Positions 55,253 through 64,000 of a DNA stretch of 64,000 nt are shown one piece after another. Position numbers and translations under genes: made by a program. The notes under the pieces were generated by a model that was not told the DNA's origin, ran no database searches, and worked only from the letters and a program-made list of their open reading frames with translations. Where the stretch lies: assembly GCF_001747085.1 (NCBI RefSeq), contig NZ_MDJD01000043.1, positions 310,001-374,000 of the forward strand, given 5' to 3'. Position 1 is the stretch's first letter; each line of letters starts with the position of its first letter. The DNA is from Flavivirga aquatica (GTDB lineage Bacteria; Bacteroidota; Bacteroidia; Flavobacteriales; Flavobacteriaceae).

Positions 55253-56080
55253 CTATGCGTTTATAAACTCTAAAATATGTTGGTAAACGATATCTGATTT
55301 TAATCCATGACCAAAACCTTTGGTAGCTACAAACTCTGAATTGGTGTAGTTTTGTTTGAATTTGAGACCATCTTTATAGGGGATAATTCGATCTTTTTTA
55401 TCATGAATAATAAGGCCTTTAGCTTTTATGCTTTTTGAAAACTCTGAAGCAGAAAAGTATTCGGGTAAATGGTTATAATGTTTTAAAACATATTGAGTTA
55501 TGGCATTGGAGACTTTTTTACTATACCCCATCATTTGTTCATAGCTTTTTAAAACACCAAGAAAGTCTGCTGGAGCACCAAGAAGTATTAATTTTTTAAT
55601 AGAAGGCGATTTATACTTGTGTTGTGAGAAAACGATTGACATGCCACCTACGGAATGCCCAATAATGGTACTTACATCGAATTTTTTAGCAACAGCATGA
55701 ATACAATCAGAATACAAAAGCGCATTAAAGTATTTGCTTCCAGAACCTCCATGACCAGGAGCATCTAAGGCAATAACGGTATGGTCTAACTGTATTAAAA
55801 GTTCTATTAAATCTTTCCATCGGTAAGAGTTGCTTTCCCAACCATGGGCAAGTAAAATAGTATCTTTTTTTCCGTTCCAACGGTATGTTTTTATTGAAAT
55901 GCTTTCATGAATTATTTCTTCTTGAATAGAAGATTCAAGGTATAGCGTTTCAGAGTTATTTAATCTTCCTTTTTTAGGTGTAGAAAATAACTGAATAGCT
56001 AATTTTGCAGCGTATTGAGAGGAAAAACAACTTATAAGATTAATTATAAAACCAATAATTTTAGGGAGGTACTTTTTCAT
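55253..56080 (-). CDS. Alpha/beta hydrolase
   Basis: A 275-residue alpha/beta-fold hydrolase. The nucleophile is Ser143 in GHSVGG (141-146); the acid is probably the Asp in HDKKDRIIP and the catalytic His is in GFGHG near the C-terminus. DAPGHGGSG and LLAHGWESNSYRW, the oxyanion region, are also clear. Substrate unknown. An N-terminal hydrophobic stretch (IIGFIINLISCFS) may anchor it. It starts one base after the cupin gene's stop codon. Confidence 0.9.
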   Translation of the reverse strand: MKKYLPKIIGFIINLISCFSSQYAAKLAIQLFSTPKKGRLNNSETLYLESSIQEEIIHESISIKTYRWNGKKDTILLAHGWESNSYRWKDLIELLIQLDHTVIALDAPGHGGSGSKYFNALLYSDCIHAVAKKFDVSTIIGHSVGGMSIVFSQHKYKSPSIKKLILLGAPADFLGVLKSYEQMMGYSKKVSNAITQYVLKHYNHLPEYFSASEFSKSIKAKGLIIHDKKDRIIPYKDGLKFKQNYTNSEFVATKGFGHGLKSDIVYQHILEFINA

Positions 56081-56446
56081 TTATTTTGCTTCACGGTTTA
56101 CTAAATCTATAGAAAAAGCAGGTGTACAAATGGCAATGTATTCGCAAACTTCATCAAATGGATTTGAATATTGAACTTTAGTATTTTTTTCTATTTTGAT
56201 AGATTGGCCAGTTTCTAAAATAACTGTTTCCCCTTCAATAATAAATTGTTTCTTGCCTTTAATTATAAAAGTAAATTCATCAAATTCTGGGGTTTGAAAA
56301 GGTTCACTCCAGCCAGAAGGCGCTTCCATATAGGCAATGCTTAGTTGCGAATTTTTATCTGTAGCTAAGCCAAAATGTTCTTTAATAATTTTGCCATCTG
56401 TTGTTGGTACTACAAAAGGTGCATTTTGAATGGTATATTTTTTCAT
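56081..56446 (-). CDS. Cupin-domain protein
   Basis: A 121-residue single-domain cupin. The strand pattern (PEFDEFTFIIKGKKQFIIEGETVILETGQSI cut here to EFTFIIKGKK and EGETVILETGQSI) and the following KIEKNTKVQYSNPF resemble EutQ-like cupins. Metal-binding His residues of classical cupins are largely missing, so it may bind a ligand and not be an enzyme. The gene abuts both neighbours without spacing, so it belongs to the same operon as the hydrolase and YitT genes. Confidence 0.85.
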   Translation of the reverse strand: MKKYTIQNAPFVVPTTDGKIIKEHFGLATDKNSQLSIAYMEAPSGWSEPFQTPEFDEFTFIIKGKKQFIIEGETVILETGQSIKIEKNTKVQYSNPFDEVCEYIAICTPAFSIDLVNREAK

Positions 56447-57418
56447 TTATTTCATAGGTTTTTTCTTAATCATGCCGCCTTTTAAATCTTTAACAATACC
56501 CATAATAATAAAAGCATTTCTATCAATTTTATCAATTTCGGTTTGTAATTTTGCTAGTTCTAACCTAGTTACAACGGTATAAATAATATCTTTATTGTAG
56601 TTGTCTTCATACGATTTTAACCCACCTTTTCCTGCGTAAATAGTGCAAGCTCGTCTTAGTTTTTTTGTAAGCATATGTCTTAAATCTTCATGCTTGTTAG
56701 ATATTATAGTAACGCCCACATATTCTTCGACACCATCAACTATAAAATCGACAGTTTTAGCAGCAGCCATATAAGTAAGAATAGCATAAAGCGCAGTTTC
56801 AATAGAAAGCATATAAGCTCCTACTGAAAATATAATAATGTTTATTAGTAATAGTACATCGCCAATAGTTAACGATAGTTTTCTGCTTAAAAATATAGCT
56901 AAAATTTCGGTACCATCAATAACACTTCCGCCACGCATAGACATACCAATACCTAAACCTAAAAAGAAACCACCAAAAACAGCAATTAATAATTTGTCTT
57001 CGGTGATGATAGGGTAGTTTACAAAATGTACCACAATAGCTAATAGGCTAATGGCTACAATACTTTTTATAGCAAATTTATAGCTAATAGTTTTTGAAGC
57101 AAGAATTAAAAAAGGAAGATTAACTATTATAAGTAAAAGCCCTAAATTTAATGACGTGATATTTTCTAATAATAAAGATATACCAGTGGCACCACCATCA
57201 ATAAAATTGTTGGGTAATAAGAAACCTTTTAATCCAAAACCAGCAGAAAACACGCCTATTATAATAAAAACATATTCTTTAATAGCATGAGATAGTTCTA
57301 CTTGAAACTTTCTTACCAAAGGAACTATTTGTTTTTTGCTTACAGAGTCGTTAGCTTGATTTTTTTCAAGCTTTTTACGGGCAAGGTTAACTAATAATTT
57401 AGATAAGAAAGGATGCAT
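56447..57418 (-). CDS. YitT-family membrane protein (DUF161/DUF2179)
   Basis: A 323-residue integral membrane protein with an about 40-residue cytoplasmic N-terminal extension rich in Lys, followed by five or six transmembrane helices (FIIIGVFSAGFGLKGFLLP, GLLLIIVNLPFLILA, LLIAVFGGFFLGLGIGMSMRGG). The SVIDGTEILAIFLS motif is typical of YitT. The C-terminal DUF2179 domain covers residues about 225-315 (VTIISNKHEDLRHML, GLKSYEDNYNKDIIYTVV). Function is not established; a transporter role has been proposed for the family. Confidence 0.93.
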   Translation of the reverse strand: MHPFLSKLLVNLARKKLEKNQANDSVSKKQIVPLVRKFQVELSHAIKEYVFIIIGVFSAGFGLKGFLLPNNFIDGGATGISLLLENITSLNLGLLLIIVNLPFLILASKTISYKFAIKSIVAISLLAIVVHFVNYPIITEDKLLIAVFGGFFLGLGIGMSMRGGSVIDGTEILAIFLSRKLSLTIGDVLLLINIIIFSVGAYMLSIETALYAILTYMAAAKTVDFIVDGVEEYVGVTIISNKHEDLRHMLTKKLRRACTIYAGKGGLKSYEDNYNKDIIYTVVTRLELAKLQTEIDKIDRNAFIIMGIVKDLKGGMIKKKPMK

Positions 57419-57420
57419 TA

Positions 57421-57987
57421 TTATTTATTTAAATGATTCCAGTGTATAAAAAAGTACTTCACCTTTGCTTGATCTGGAATATGAGTTGTTTCAATTTTTA
57501 AATTCATATCAAAACGAAGATTGGCAGGAAGTTCTTCCTTATCTATAACAAAACTGGCATGTAATTCTTTTACATTAACAATTACCGAGTTTATTAAGTT
57601 GTCAATTCTTGACACTTTATAAGCACTAGAAATATCTTTAAAAGTACTTAAGGTTGTTATGTCTTTATCTGTTTTATATCTAGGATCTATAATTTGAATA
57701 CTTTGAATTACAGAAGTAGAATCTAATGTTTGTTTAGGAGTTAAGGCTAGTAATTTTTTACCACCTTTCTCAAATATATCTATACTGTTTTTGCTTCCCG
57801 AAAATCCATCCCTGTTTATAAATGTTGACAAGGAGTCGTTTGCAAAAATAGTTTTAAGATCTTTAACTTGACTAGAATCTGTTAATAATCCAATATGTTG
57901 TTTACTTATTTCAAAAGGATTCTGTTTTTTTTTACAACTAGAAAATAAAAGGGTTAAGGCTACTAAGCCTAAAAATGAATGTTTCAT
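57421..57987 (-). CDS. Lipoprotein of unknown function
   Basis: A 188-residue lipoprotein (signal ending LLFSSC, Cys18, followed by KKKQNPFEI). Residues after 30 hold alternating strands and helices, including QVKDLKTIFANDSL and DIFEKGGKKLLALTPKQ, and end KYFFIHWNHLNK. It is conserved-looking (ordered strands, no low complexity), but I do not recognise the family. Its stop is two bases before the YitT start, so it is the first gene of that operon, or the second if the HerA gene 43 bases upstream is included. Confidence 0.78.
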   Translation of the reverse strand: MKHSFLGLVALTLLFSSCKKKQNPFEISKQHIGLLTDSSQVKDLKTIFANDSLSTFINRDGFSGSKNSIDIFEKGGKKLLALTPKQTLDSTSVIQSIQIIDPRYKTDKDITTLSTFKDISSAYKVSRIDNLINSVIVNVKELHASFVIDKEELPANLRFDMNLKIETTHIPDQAKVKYFFIHWNHLNK

Positions 57988-58030
57988 TAATATAGGTTGG
58001 GTTTGTATTATTAAATATTTTTAATAGAAC

Positions 58031-59569
58031 TTACTTTTTCAATATTTTGGTTAGTATGCCAAAAACGCTTCTTATAAAAGTGGCACTTGTTAGTACTTTA
58101 ACGATAGGGTTCATTGCTGTACTTTTTCGTCTTGTACTTGTTCTTTTTTTAGATTCAGCTTTTTTTAGTGCTTCTTTTTCTTTTCTAGCCTTTTCTTTAG
58201 CTTCTTCAGCTTGGGCTTGTTCAATTTTTTCGTTGAGCATTTCATAGGCACTTTCTCTATCAACGTCTTTATTGTATTTTTTTACCAATTTAGAATTTGA
58301 AAGTAATGCACTTAATTCAGTATCGGTTAATACATCCATTCTACTCATTGGCGCTCGCATCATAGTAGCAGCGAGTGGTGTGGGGCGGCCTTTTTCATCT
58401 AGTGCAGAAACTAAAGCTTCTCCAATACCTAGAGATGTTAAAACTTCGGTGGTATCGTAATATTCAGAATCTGGATAGTTTTGTGCTGTTAACTTTATAG
58501 CTTTTCTGTCTTTAGCAGTAAATGCTCGTAATGCATGTTGTATTTTTAGTCCTAATTGACCTAATACAGCTTCAGGGACATCGGTAGGGTTTTGAGTTAC
58601 AAAATACAAACCAACACCTTTACTTCGTATTAATTTTACAATGCTTTCAATTTGATTTAAAAGTGCTTTTGATGCTTCATTAAAAATTAAGTGAGCCTCA
58701 TCAATAAATAAAATAAGTTCTGGTCTGTCACTATCTCCTTGTTCTGGAAATGTAGAATATATTTCAGCCAATAAACTTAACATGAATGTAGAGAAAAGCT
58801 TTGGTTTATCTTGAATATCTGTTAATCTCATGATATTGATATAACCACGACCATCATCATCAATTCTTAATAAATCCTGAGTGTCAAAGGAGGTTTCACC
58901 AAAAAACAGATCACCACCTTGTTGTTCTATCTCTACAATTTTTCTTAAAATAGCACCTGTAGAAGCGGTAGATATTCTACCGTAAGCTTCTGTAAATTCG
59001 GCTTTTCCCTCTTGAGTAGCGTATTGTAATATTTTTTTGAAATCTTTTAAATCTAAAAGAGGTAATTTATTATCATCGCAATATTGAAATATAACAGCAA
59101 CTATACCAGACTGGGTTTCTGTTAAATCTAAAATTCTAGATAAAAGTACAGGTCCAAACTCACTAACAGTAGCACGTAATCTAACACCATCTTGCTCAGA
59201 AAGCGTTAAGATTTCAACAGGAAAAGGTTTGGCTTCAAAAGGAAGACCAATTTTTTCATGACGTTCATCTATTTTAGGATGGCCAGGACTTGGTTGCGCT
59301 AAACCACTTAAATCACCTTTTATATCCATAAGCAATACAGGAATGCCTTTGTTACTTAAGTTTTCAGCTAAAACTTGTAACGACTTAGTCTTTCCTGTAC
59401 CTGTAGCACCAGCAATTAAACCATGTCTATTCATGGTTTTTAAAGGGATTTTTATATGAGCTCCTGTAACTGTTTCTCCTTCTAACATGGCAGCTCCAAT
59501 CGGGATATAATCGCCTTTTGTTGTATTGCCTTCAGTAATATGTTTAAAAAAAATGTCCTTTTTGCTCAT
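58031..59569 (-). CDS. HerA-like DNA helicase/ATPase (DUF853)
   Basis: A 512-residue P-loop ATPase of the HerA/FtsK superfamily. Walker A GATGTGKT is at 54-61, Walker B is LILFIDEAHLIF, and TQNPTDVPE is the sensor region. The C-terminal part has a charged, coiled-coil-like stretch (EQAQAEEAKEKARKEKEALK) and a hydrophobic end (VLTSATFIRSVFGIL). DUF853 members occur widely in bacteria; a DNA-translocase or repair role is assumed from the fold. It has no nuclease partner such as NurA in the neighbourhood. Confidence 0.9.
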   Translation of the reverse strand: MSKKDIFFKHITEGNTTKGDYIPIGAAMLEGETVTGAHIKIPLKTMNRHGLIAGATGTGKTKSLQVLAENLSNKGIPVLLMDIKGDLSGLAQPSPGHPKIDERHEKIGLPFEAKPFPVEILTLSEQDGVRLRATVSEFGPVLLSRILDLTETQSGIVAVIFQYCDDNKLPLLDLKDFKKILQYATQEGKAEFTEAYGRISTASTGAILRKIVEIEQQGGDLFFGETSFDTQDLLRIDDDGRGYINIMRLTDIQDKPKLFSTFMLSLLAEIYSTFPEQGDSDRPELILFIDEAHLIFNEASKALLNQIESIVKLIRSKGVGLYFVTQNPTDVPEAVLGQLGLKIQHALRAFTAKDRKAIKLTAQNYPDSEYYDTTEVLTSLGIGEALVSALDEKGRPTPLAATMMRAPMSRMDVLTDTELSALLSNSKLVKKYNKDVDRESAYEMLNEKIEQAQAEEAKEKARKEKEALKKAESKKRTSTRRKSTAMNPIVKVLTSATFIRSVFGILTKILKK

Positions 59570-59726
59570 GCGGTATATTTTGGATAAAAATACAGAGAAA
59601 TTGAGGAAGAAAAAAATAGCTTCTTTTATATAAATTAGCCTTTAGAAGATCTATGAGTATGTATATAAAGTTGTAAGACACTTTTTTAATACACAAAAGG
59701 AGGTATAATTCAGTTGAGGAATTATG

Positions 59727-59734
59727 TATCTTTG
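59727..59734 (+). promoter_or_regulatory. Candidate -7 promoter box for queE
   Basis: TATCTTTG fits TAnnTTTG, 124 bases before the queE start. The 5' leader between them (59735-59857) was checked for a preQ1 riboswitch and none was recognised. Confidence 0.4.
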
Positions 59735-59857
59735 CAAACTTAGCGAAATGCGTCATAGTAAAAACCTATGCTTTCTATATCCTATTAAAAAATAGTATAT
59801 GTACTATATAAATTAATAAATTGAAAGCAACCAAGTAAAAGAAAGAAGCATCTACAG

Positions 59858-60487
59858 ATGAATAAAGAAACACAATTATTGATTGACAAAGGCGAAATGT
59901 TACCTTTAATGGAGGAGTTCTATACCATTCAAGGTGAAGGCTATTACAAAGGAACTGCAGCTTATTTTATTCGAATAGGAGGTTGCGATGTGGGGTGTCA
60001 TTGGTGTGATGTTAAAGAAAGTTGGAATGCAAATTTGCATCCGCCAACAGAGACTTCAAAAATAGTCGAGAATGCTAAAAAGTATAGTGATACTATAGTT
60101 GTTACGGGAGGGGAACCTTTAACTTGGGACATGACGGCATTAACTAGTCAATTAAAAAATGAAGGTTTACAAGTTCATATAGAGACTTCTGGAGCATACA
60201 AATTAACAGGAACTTGGGATTGGATTTGTTTATCGCCTAAAAAAATGAAACGTCCTACTCAAGAAGTTTATGATAGTGCAGATGAACTTAAGGTAATTAT
60301 TTATAATAAAGATGATTTTCGTTTTGCAGAAGAGCAGGCAGCAAAAGTGAATGCCAATTGTATTTTATATATGCAACCTGAATGGAGTAAACGTGATACA
60401 GTTGTTCCTGAAATTGTTGATTATGTGATGAAAAATCCAAAATGGAAGGTGTCTCTACAAACACATAAATATTTAAATATACCTTAA
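59858..60487 (+). CDS. queE: 7-carboxy-7-deazaguanine synthase
   Basis: A 209-residue radical-SAM enzyme that makes 7-carboxy-7-deazaguanine in queuosine synthesis. The cluster-binding Cys residues are 43, 47 and 50 (CDVGCHWC), in the compact CX3CX2C form. EEFYTIQGEG and VVTGGEPL are also present, as is ETSGAY. Length matches Bacteroidota homologues. It stands alone, far from queA. Confidence 0.95.
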   Translation: MNKETQLLIDKGEMLPLMEEFYTIQGEGYYKGTAAYFIRIGGCDVGCHWCDVKESWNANLHPPTETSKIVENAKKYSDTIVVTGGEPLTWDMTALTSQLKNEGLQVHIETSGAYKLTGTWDWICLSPKKMKRPTQEVYDSADELKVIIYNKDDFRFAEEQAAKVNANCILYMQPEWSKRDTVVPEIVDYVMKNPKWKVSLQTHKYLNIP

Positions 60488-60814
60488 TTAGTAAGGCTAA
60501 TAAACATAGGCTAATATATGCATTAACAATGTATTTCTTTCTATAGAATTATTGATACAGTGTACCAGTGAGTTATGTTTAATGTAGATCTGTATTTTTT
60601 ATAAAGATAATAGCGTTTTTGTGAATTTATAGTTATTTCGAATTTAAAAGTTAGTGTATAAACTAGCTAATACATGATGTAATTAGTTGTCTATATAAAA
60701 TTCATAATTTACTATTTACCTTTAAGTACATTTTATTTACTCCTAGAAACAATTAAATAGGTGATATGAATGAGTTTTGTAATTAATTGTTATTTAACAA
60801 TAATTATAAAGATT
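60488..60814. other. 327-base gap without a recognisable gene
   Basis: Very AT-rich spacer between queE and the glycosidase-like gene. No terminator with a T tract, riboswitch or small frame stands out. It presumably holds the promoter of the downstream gene. Confidence 0.4.
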
Positions 60815-63787
60815 ATGAATAAAAAAATACAAACTAGATTAAAGAATTCCTATTGTTTTACTTTATTTGTATTTATATCTATACAATTTAGTTTTGCTCA
60901 ATTAGATACAACAGCTCGTGAAAAAATAACGATATTGCAAGGGCTAATTGCAGAGGCAGAACAGGAAAATATAGATGTAACTAAAGAAAAAATGTCTGTT
61001 AGAGTAGCTGAGGTTTTTCTTGAATTTGCTAATTGGGACGAAAATAATACTTCAATAAATACTGATTTTTTTTCGAAAGTTTCAGTGTATAAAAATAAGG
61101 CGTCAGAAATGGCGGGTCTTCTCCCAGATTTTGAAAGAGACGAAGTTATTTTATTATTAGATGAAGCCATTGCTAATATTAAACTATTAAAATCTGGAGA
61201 ACTAGTTAGAAAAGATATCCCACAAGTAGACTGGTCTAAGGTTTCCATTGTAGATGGAAAATTAAAGCACAATAATGATCCTGTTTTTCTTGCAGATTAT
61301 ACTTGGAAACCAAATGTTGATAACCTGAATGAGTATTTTGGTGATTTAGATGGTTTATTTGTAACACCCGGAAATGTTATTAATGAAAGTGGAACAATGA
61401 GAGGGGCGCTTATTAATAAAATTAATGAATTAAACGCTAATACTACTAGTATTGGAACTGTATTTTTGAATCAAAGAAATCCACCGGGGTGGGCAAAAAA
61501 TAAATATGATAATTTTTTAGATGGAGGAACTTTATATACCCACTATGATATAGATCATCCGGGAGCAAGAGAGATGCAAAGTTTGCTAATGGCTGGAGTT
61601 GCTCCATTGTTAAAAGGTCAAAATTATGCAGGATTAGGTTATATGTTAACCAACGAACCACATTGGAATACCGTTGCAGGTGCTTGGGAATCTCATGCAG
61701 TTTCAAATTATACTAAAGAGAAGTTTAAAACATGGTTAGCTACTAAACATGGTAATATCGCAACCTTAAATAGCCTATGGAATAAAAGTTTTGCTTCATT
61801 TGCAGATATAACTATTACTATTCCCATGCAAGAAAATTTGCGGGGTACACCAATATGGTACGATTGGATGCGTTTTAATATGGTTCGTGTAACAGAATGG
61901 TTTACTTTTTTAAGAGATGAAATACACAAGCATGACCCAAATGCAAATACACATGTTAAAGTAATTCCAGGAATGTGGACGGGAAGTAAGAGAGACCATG
62001 GTTTAGATTTTGAAGCGATTACAAAATTAACAAGTGTTATTGGTAATGATGCTGCAGCACATAACTCTTTAATGTGGGGGCCTACAGAAGAATGGGAAAG
62101 TCGTTATTCATTTTATTGGCGAGAATTATCGTTGTCTTATGATTTTTTTAGATCAGTAAGTCCTAATAAGCCTAATTTTAATTCGGAAGGACATTTTTTA
62201 TCCACAACTAGATTTAGAGATTTATATTTAAAACCTAGTTACGCAAGAGCAGTATATTGGTTGGCATTTTTACAAGGTTTGGATGCTGTTCAAACTTGGT
62301 TATGGGCTAGACAAGAAAATTTAACAATTAAACCTGAAGCAGGTTCTGGTTATGCTGGAGCTTTGGGGCAACAACCTAGAATTTTGAATGAGGTGACTTC
62401 TACAATGATGGATTTAAATGCTCATAGTAATCATATTTCAGCATTAAAAAATTTAAAACAGTCTATAAGATTATTTTATTCTGAAACATCGGCTATTAAC
62501 AAATCAACCTATATGAATGATGTTTTTGAGTTGTATGAATCGCTTTATTTTGAAGGTTCTTCAATTGGTTTTGCTACTCAAAATATTTTGAATGAACAAA
62601 GTAAAGATTTATGGGAAGTTGTATTAGTTCATAAAACAGAATATGTTACAGAGGCAGAAATAACTGCGCTTCAATCTTATTTAGATAATGGAGGAACTGT
62701 TATTATTGATGGGGCTAGTTTGTTGAAGAATGAATATGATAAAGATCACACAATTAGCTTAACACAAAGTAATGGAACCTTAATAACTTCAGGTTCTGTA
62801 AGTGATATGTCATCACAGGCATTAAGTATTATAGATTCAAAGAATAAATCGCCATTCATTACTTTAAGCGAAACTAATGTAGTGGGGCAAAAAGGTTGTC
62901 TGTGGAAATCTTATAAAGATAGTACAGGGAAGCATATTATTAGTATTGTTAATATTGGAAAAGGAGAAGCTCAAGTTGAATTAGGTTTAAAAGGAACAAC
63001 AGATAATATTGCTTGTTTAAATTTATTAACAGGGCAAAATATGCCTGCTAGTTTTACAATGAAAGCCGAAGATGTTTTATTACTTGAAGTAAAAAAAGAA
63101 GCCGTAGGAGATGATGCAATTTCTATTGAAGTTATAGGTGAAACATGTCCAGATAAAAATAATGGGCAAGTTAAGGTTTTAGCTAAGGTTTCAGGAAATT
63201 TTATAGTAAAATTTAATGGTAACAGTATGAATTTTACAGATGAAGTATTAATAGAGGATATTATTCCAGGGAATTATAGCATATGTGTTACCAATACAGA
63301 TACCAATATTGAACAATGTTATGAGTTTAGTGTTGATGAAGGAGAAGCAATAACAGGGAAAACAAGTGTAAAGCCAGGTAAAGTATTAATAAATATTTAT
63401 ACAGGAACACCTCCTTATAAAGTTTTGATTAATGGAAATACTGTTATTGAAACCATGTCGTCATCTTTTGATGTTGCTGTTAAATCTGGTGATGAAGTTC
63501 AGGTAAAAACAAAAGCCGACTGTGAGGGTGAATTAAATGAAAGTATAGATGGTGTAGTTAGTTTATACCCTAATCCTACAAGTGGAGATATAGAGGTAGT
63601 ATTGCCATTAATAAAAAAGCCAGTAGTTATAGAGGTATATAATTCGTATTCTCAGTTAATAATGTCTGACGAGTATTTAGTTAAAAATGGTAGAGTAAAG
63701 CTAAATATTAAAGACAAGCCAGAAGGTATATATGTTGTTGTTGTTAGATTGAATGAACCAAAAGTTTTAAAAATAATAAAGAAATAA
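60815..63787 (+). CDS. Large secreted glycoside-hydrolase-like protein with T9SS sorting domain
   Basis: A 990-residue exported protein. Signal peptide to SFAQ (about residue 28). Residues 30-140 are helical (KITILQGLIAEAEQENI). Residues about 150-520 form a clan GH-A-like barrel, with candidate acid/base Glu281 in TNEPHW and nucleophile Glu458 in NSEGHF. The next segment (SIRLFYSETSAINKS, EVVLVHKTEYVTEAEI, LDNGGTVIIDGAS) resembles the trimerisation region of GH42 beta-galactosidases. The end (SLYPNPTSGDIEVVLP, KPEGIYVVVV, VLKIIKK) is a T9SS sorting domain. Exact family and substrate cannot be fixed; GH42-like is the best guess, a marine polysaccharide the likely target. ATG at 60815 gives the signal peptide. 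Confidence 0.75.
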   Translation: MNKKIQTRLKNSYCFTLFVFISIQFSFAQLDTTAREKITILQGLIAEAEQENIDVTKEKMSVRVAEVFLEFANWDENNTSINTDFFSKVSVYKNKASEMAGLLPDFERDEVILLLDEAIANIKLLKSGELVRKDIPQVDWSKVSIVDGKLKHNNDPVFLADYTWKPNVDNLNEYFGDLDGLFVTPGNVINESGTMRGALINKINELNANTTSIGTVFLNQRNPPGWAKNKYDNFLDGGTLYTHYDIDHPGAREMQSLLMAGVAPLLKGQNYAGLGYMLTNEPHWNTVAGAWESHAVSNYTKEKFKTWLATKHGNIATLNSLWNKSFASFADITITIPMQENLRGTPIWYDWMRFNMVRVTEWFTFLRDEIHKHDPNANTHVKVIPGMWTGSKRDHGLDFEAITKLTSVIGNDAAAHNSLMWGPTEEWESRYSFYWRELSLSYDFFRSVSPNKPNFNSEGHFLSTTRFRDLYLKPSYARAVYWLAFLQGLDAVQTWLWARQENLTIKPEAGSGYAGALGQQPRILNEVTSTMMDLNAHSNHISALKNLKQSIRLFYSETSAINKSTYMNDVFELYESLYFEGSSIGFATQNILNEQSKDLWEVVLVHKTEYVTEAEITALQSYLDNGGTVIIDGASLLKNEYDKDHTISLTQSNGTLITSGSVSDMSSQALSIIDSKNKSPFITLSETNVVGQKGCLWKSYKDSTGKHIISIVNIGKGEAQVELGLKGTTDNIACLNLLTGQNMPASFTMKAEDVLLLEVKKEAVGDDAISIEVIGETCPDKNNGQVKVLAKVSGNFIVKFNGNSMNFTDEVLIEDIIPGNYSICVTNTDTNIEQCYEFSVDEGEAITGKTSVKPGKVLINIYTGTPPYKVLINGNTVIETMSSSFDVAVKSGDEVQVKTKADCEGELNESIDGVVSLYPNPTSGDIEVVLPLIKKPVVIEVYNSYSQLIMSDEYLVKNGRVKLNIKDKPEGIYVVVVRLNEPKVLKIIKK

Positions 63788-63788
63788 G

Positions 63789-64000
63789 ATGACTAAAATA
63801 TTAATATTTATAGGGTTGGGTTTACTGTTATTTTCCTGTGGAGGAGGAGATAGTAGTGAAGGCACAAAGAATAATGTGCCTTCAAGTCCAGCTTTAATGG
63901 ATCCTACCAATAATTTATTGTGTATAGATAATGATTTAACATTTACTTGGGGAGCATCAGCCGACCAAGATGGAGATGCTATTAAGTATTTGTTAGAAAT
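63789..64000 (+). CDS. Lipoprotein with fibronectin-like domain, N-terminal part (cut by window edge)
   Basis: The first 70 codons of a lipoprotein (MTKILIFIGLGLLLFSC lipobox, Cys17, then GGGDSS). The region SPALMDPTNNLLCIDNDLTF followed by WGASADQDGDAIKYLLE resembles the Ig/fibronectin-type modules of surface lipoproteins in flavobacteria. It begins two bases after the stop of the glycosidase-like gene and is probably co-expressed with it, perhaps as a surface partner. The rest lies outside the window. Confidence 0.72.
   Translation, partial: MTKILIFIGLGLLLFSCGGGDSSEGTKNNVPSSPALMDPTNNLLCIDNDLTFTWGASADQDGDAIKYLLE

Noticed and set aside
59735..59857. preQ1 riboswitch before queE
   Set aside because: The leader lacks the short hairpin followed by an A-rich tail and the conserved C-rich loop of preQ1 aptamers.

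Overview
The window is AT-rich DNA from a gliding marine-type member of the Bacteroidota, most likely family Flavobacteriaceae. The evidence is gldA, gldB and gldC, four secreted proteins with type IX secretion (T9SS) type A sorting domains, split methionine synthase genes, a fused DAHP synthase/chorismate mutase, SusD-era style lipoproteins, and promoter-like TAnnTTTG boxes instead of sigma-70 -10 boxes. No rRNA, tRNA or CRISPR array was seen.

Layout. 1-8.2 kb (+): end of cysteine synthase, then a SAM-I riboswitch and the methionine/one-carbon operon (metH N-half, an S23-type four-helix-bundle gene, a monooxygenase-like gene broken by a stop codon, metH C-half, metF), followed by a PagL-like lipid A deacylase and a head-GIN lipoprotein. 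8.4-12.8 kb (-): ackA-pta and gldA. 13.0-17.3 kb (+): an aromatic amino acid operon (pheA, aminotransferase, tyrA, DAHP synthase/chorismate mutase) preceded by a Phe/Tyr-rich leader peptide and an attenuator, apparently a translation-coupled attenuation system. 18-24 kb (+): rsgA, dtd, a membrane DUF457 protein, a MazG-like protein, aroA, queA, rlmN. 24-28.4 kb (-): three T9SS cargo genes with a decayed IS1595-type transposase between two of them. 28.6-34.3 kb (+): polyprenyl synthase, an ECF sigma/anti-sigma-like/outer-membrane protein set, and dnaG. 34.3-37.9 kb: a pseudo-receiver regulator, nadE, gldB-gldC, a DM13 lipoprotein. 38.4-44.2 kb: FecI/FecR/TonB-receptor cell-surface signalling genes diverging from a repeat-built lipoprotein. 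44.5-47.3 kb (+): ffh and folD, with a decayed S23 element flanked by imperfect inverted repeats between them. 47.3-54.1 kb (-): a 956-residue protein of unknown family followed by four tandem paralogous lipoproteins, one of which is a mosaic of its neighbours. 54.5-59.6 kb (-): rluF, hydrolase, cupin, YitT, lipoprotein and HerA-like ATPase. 59.8-64 kb (+): queE, a large glycosidase-like T9SS protein, and the start of another lipoprotein.

The most interesting items are the aromatic leader/attenuator (13076-13206) and the large-protein plus lipoprotein array (47324-54115), which has the layout of an effector with duplicated immunity or accessory lipoproteins although no function can be assigned from sequence. 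Secondary items are DnaG without its zinc ligands, a receiver domain with Glu in place of the phosphorylated Asp, two S23-type genes sitting among one-carbon genes, and a dispersed intergenic repeat. Assignments rest on reading motifs by eye; no database search was possible.
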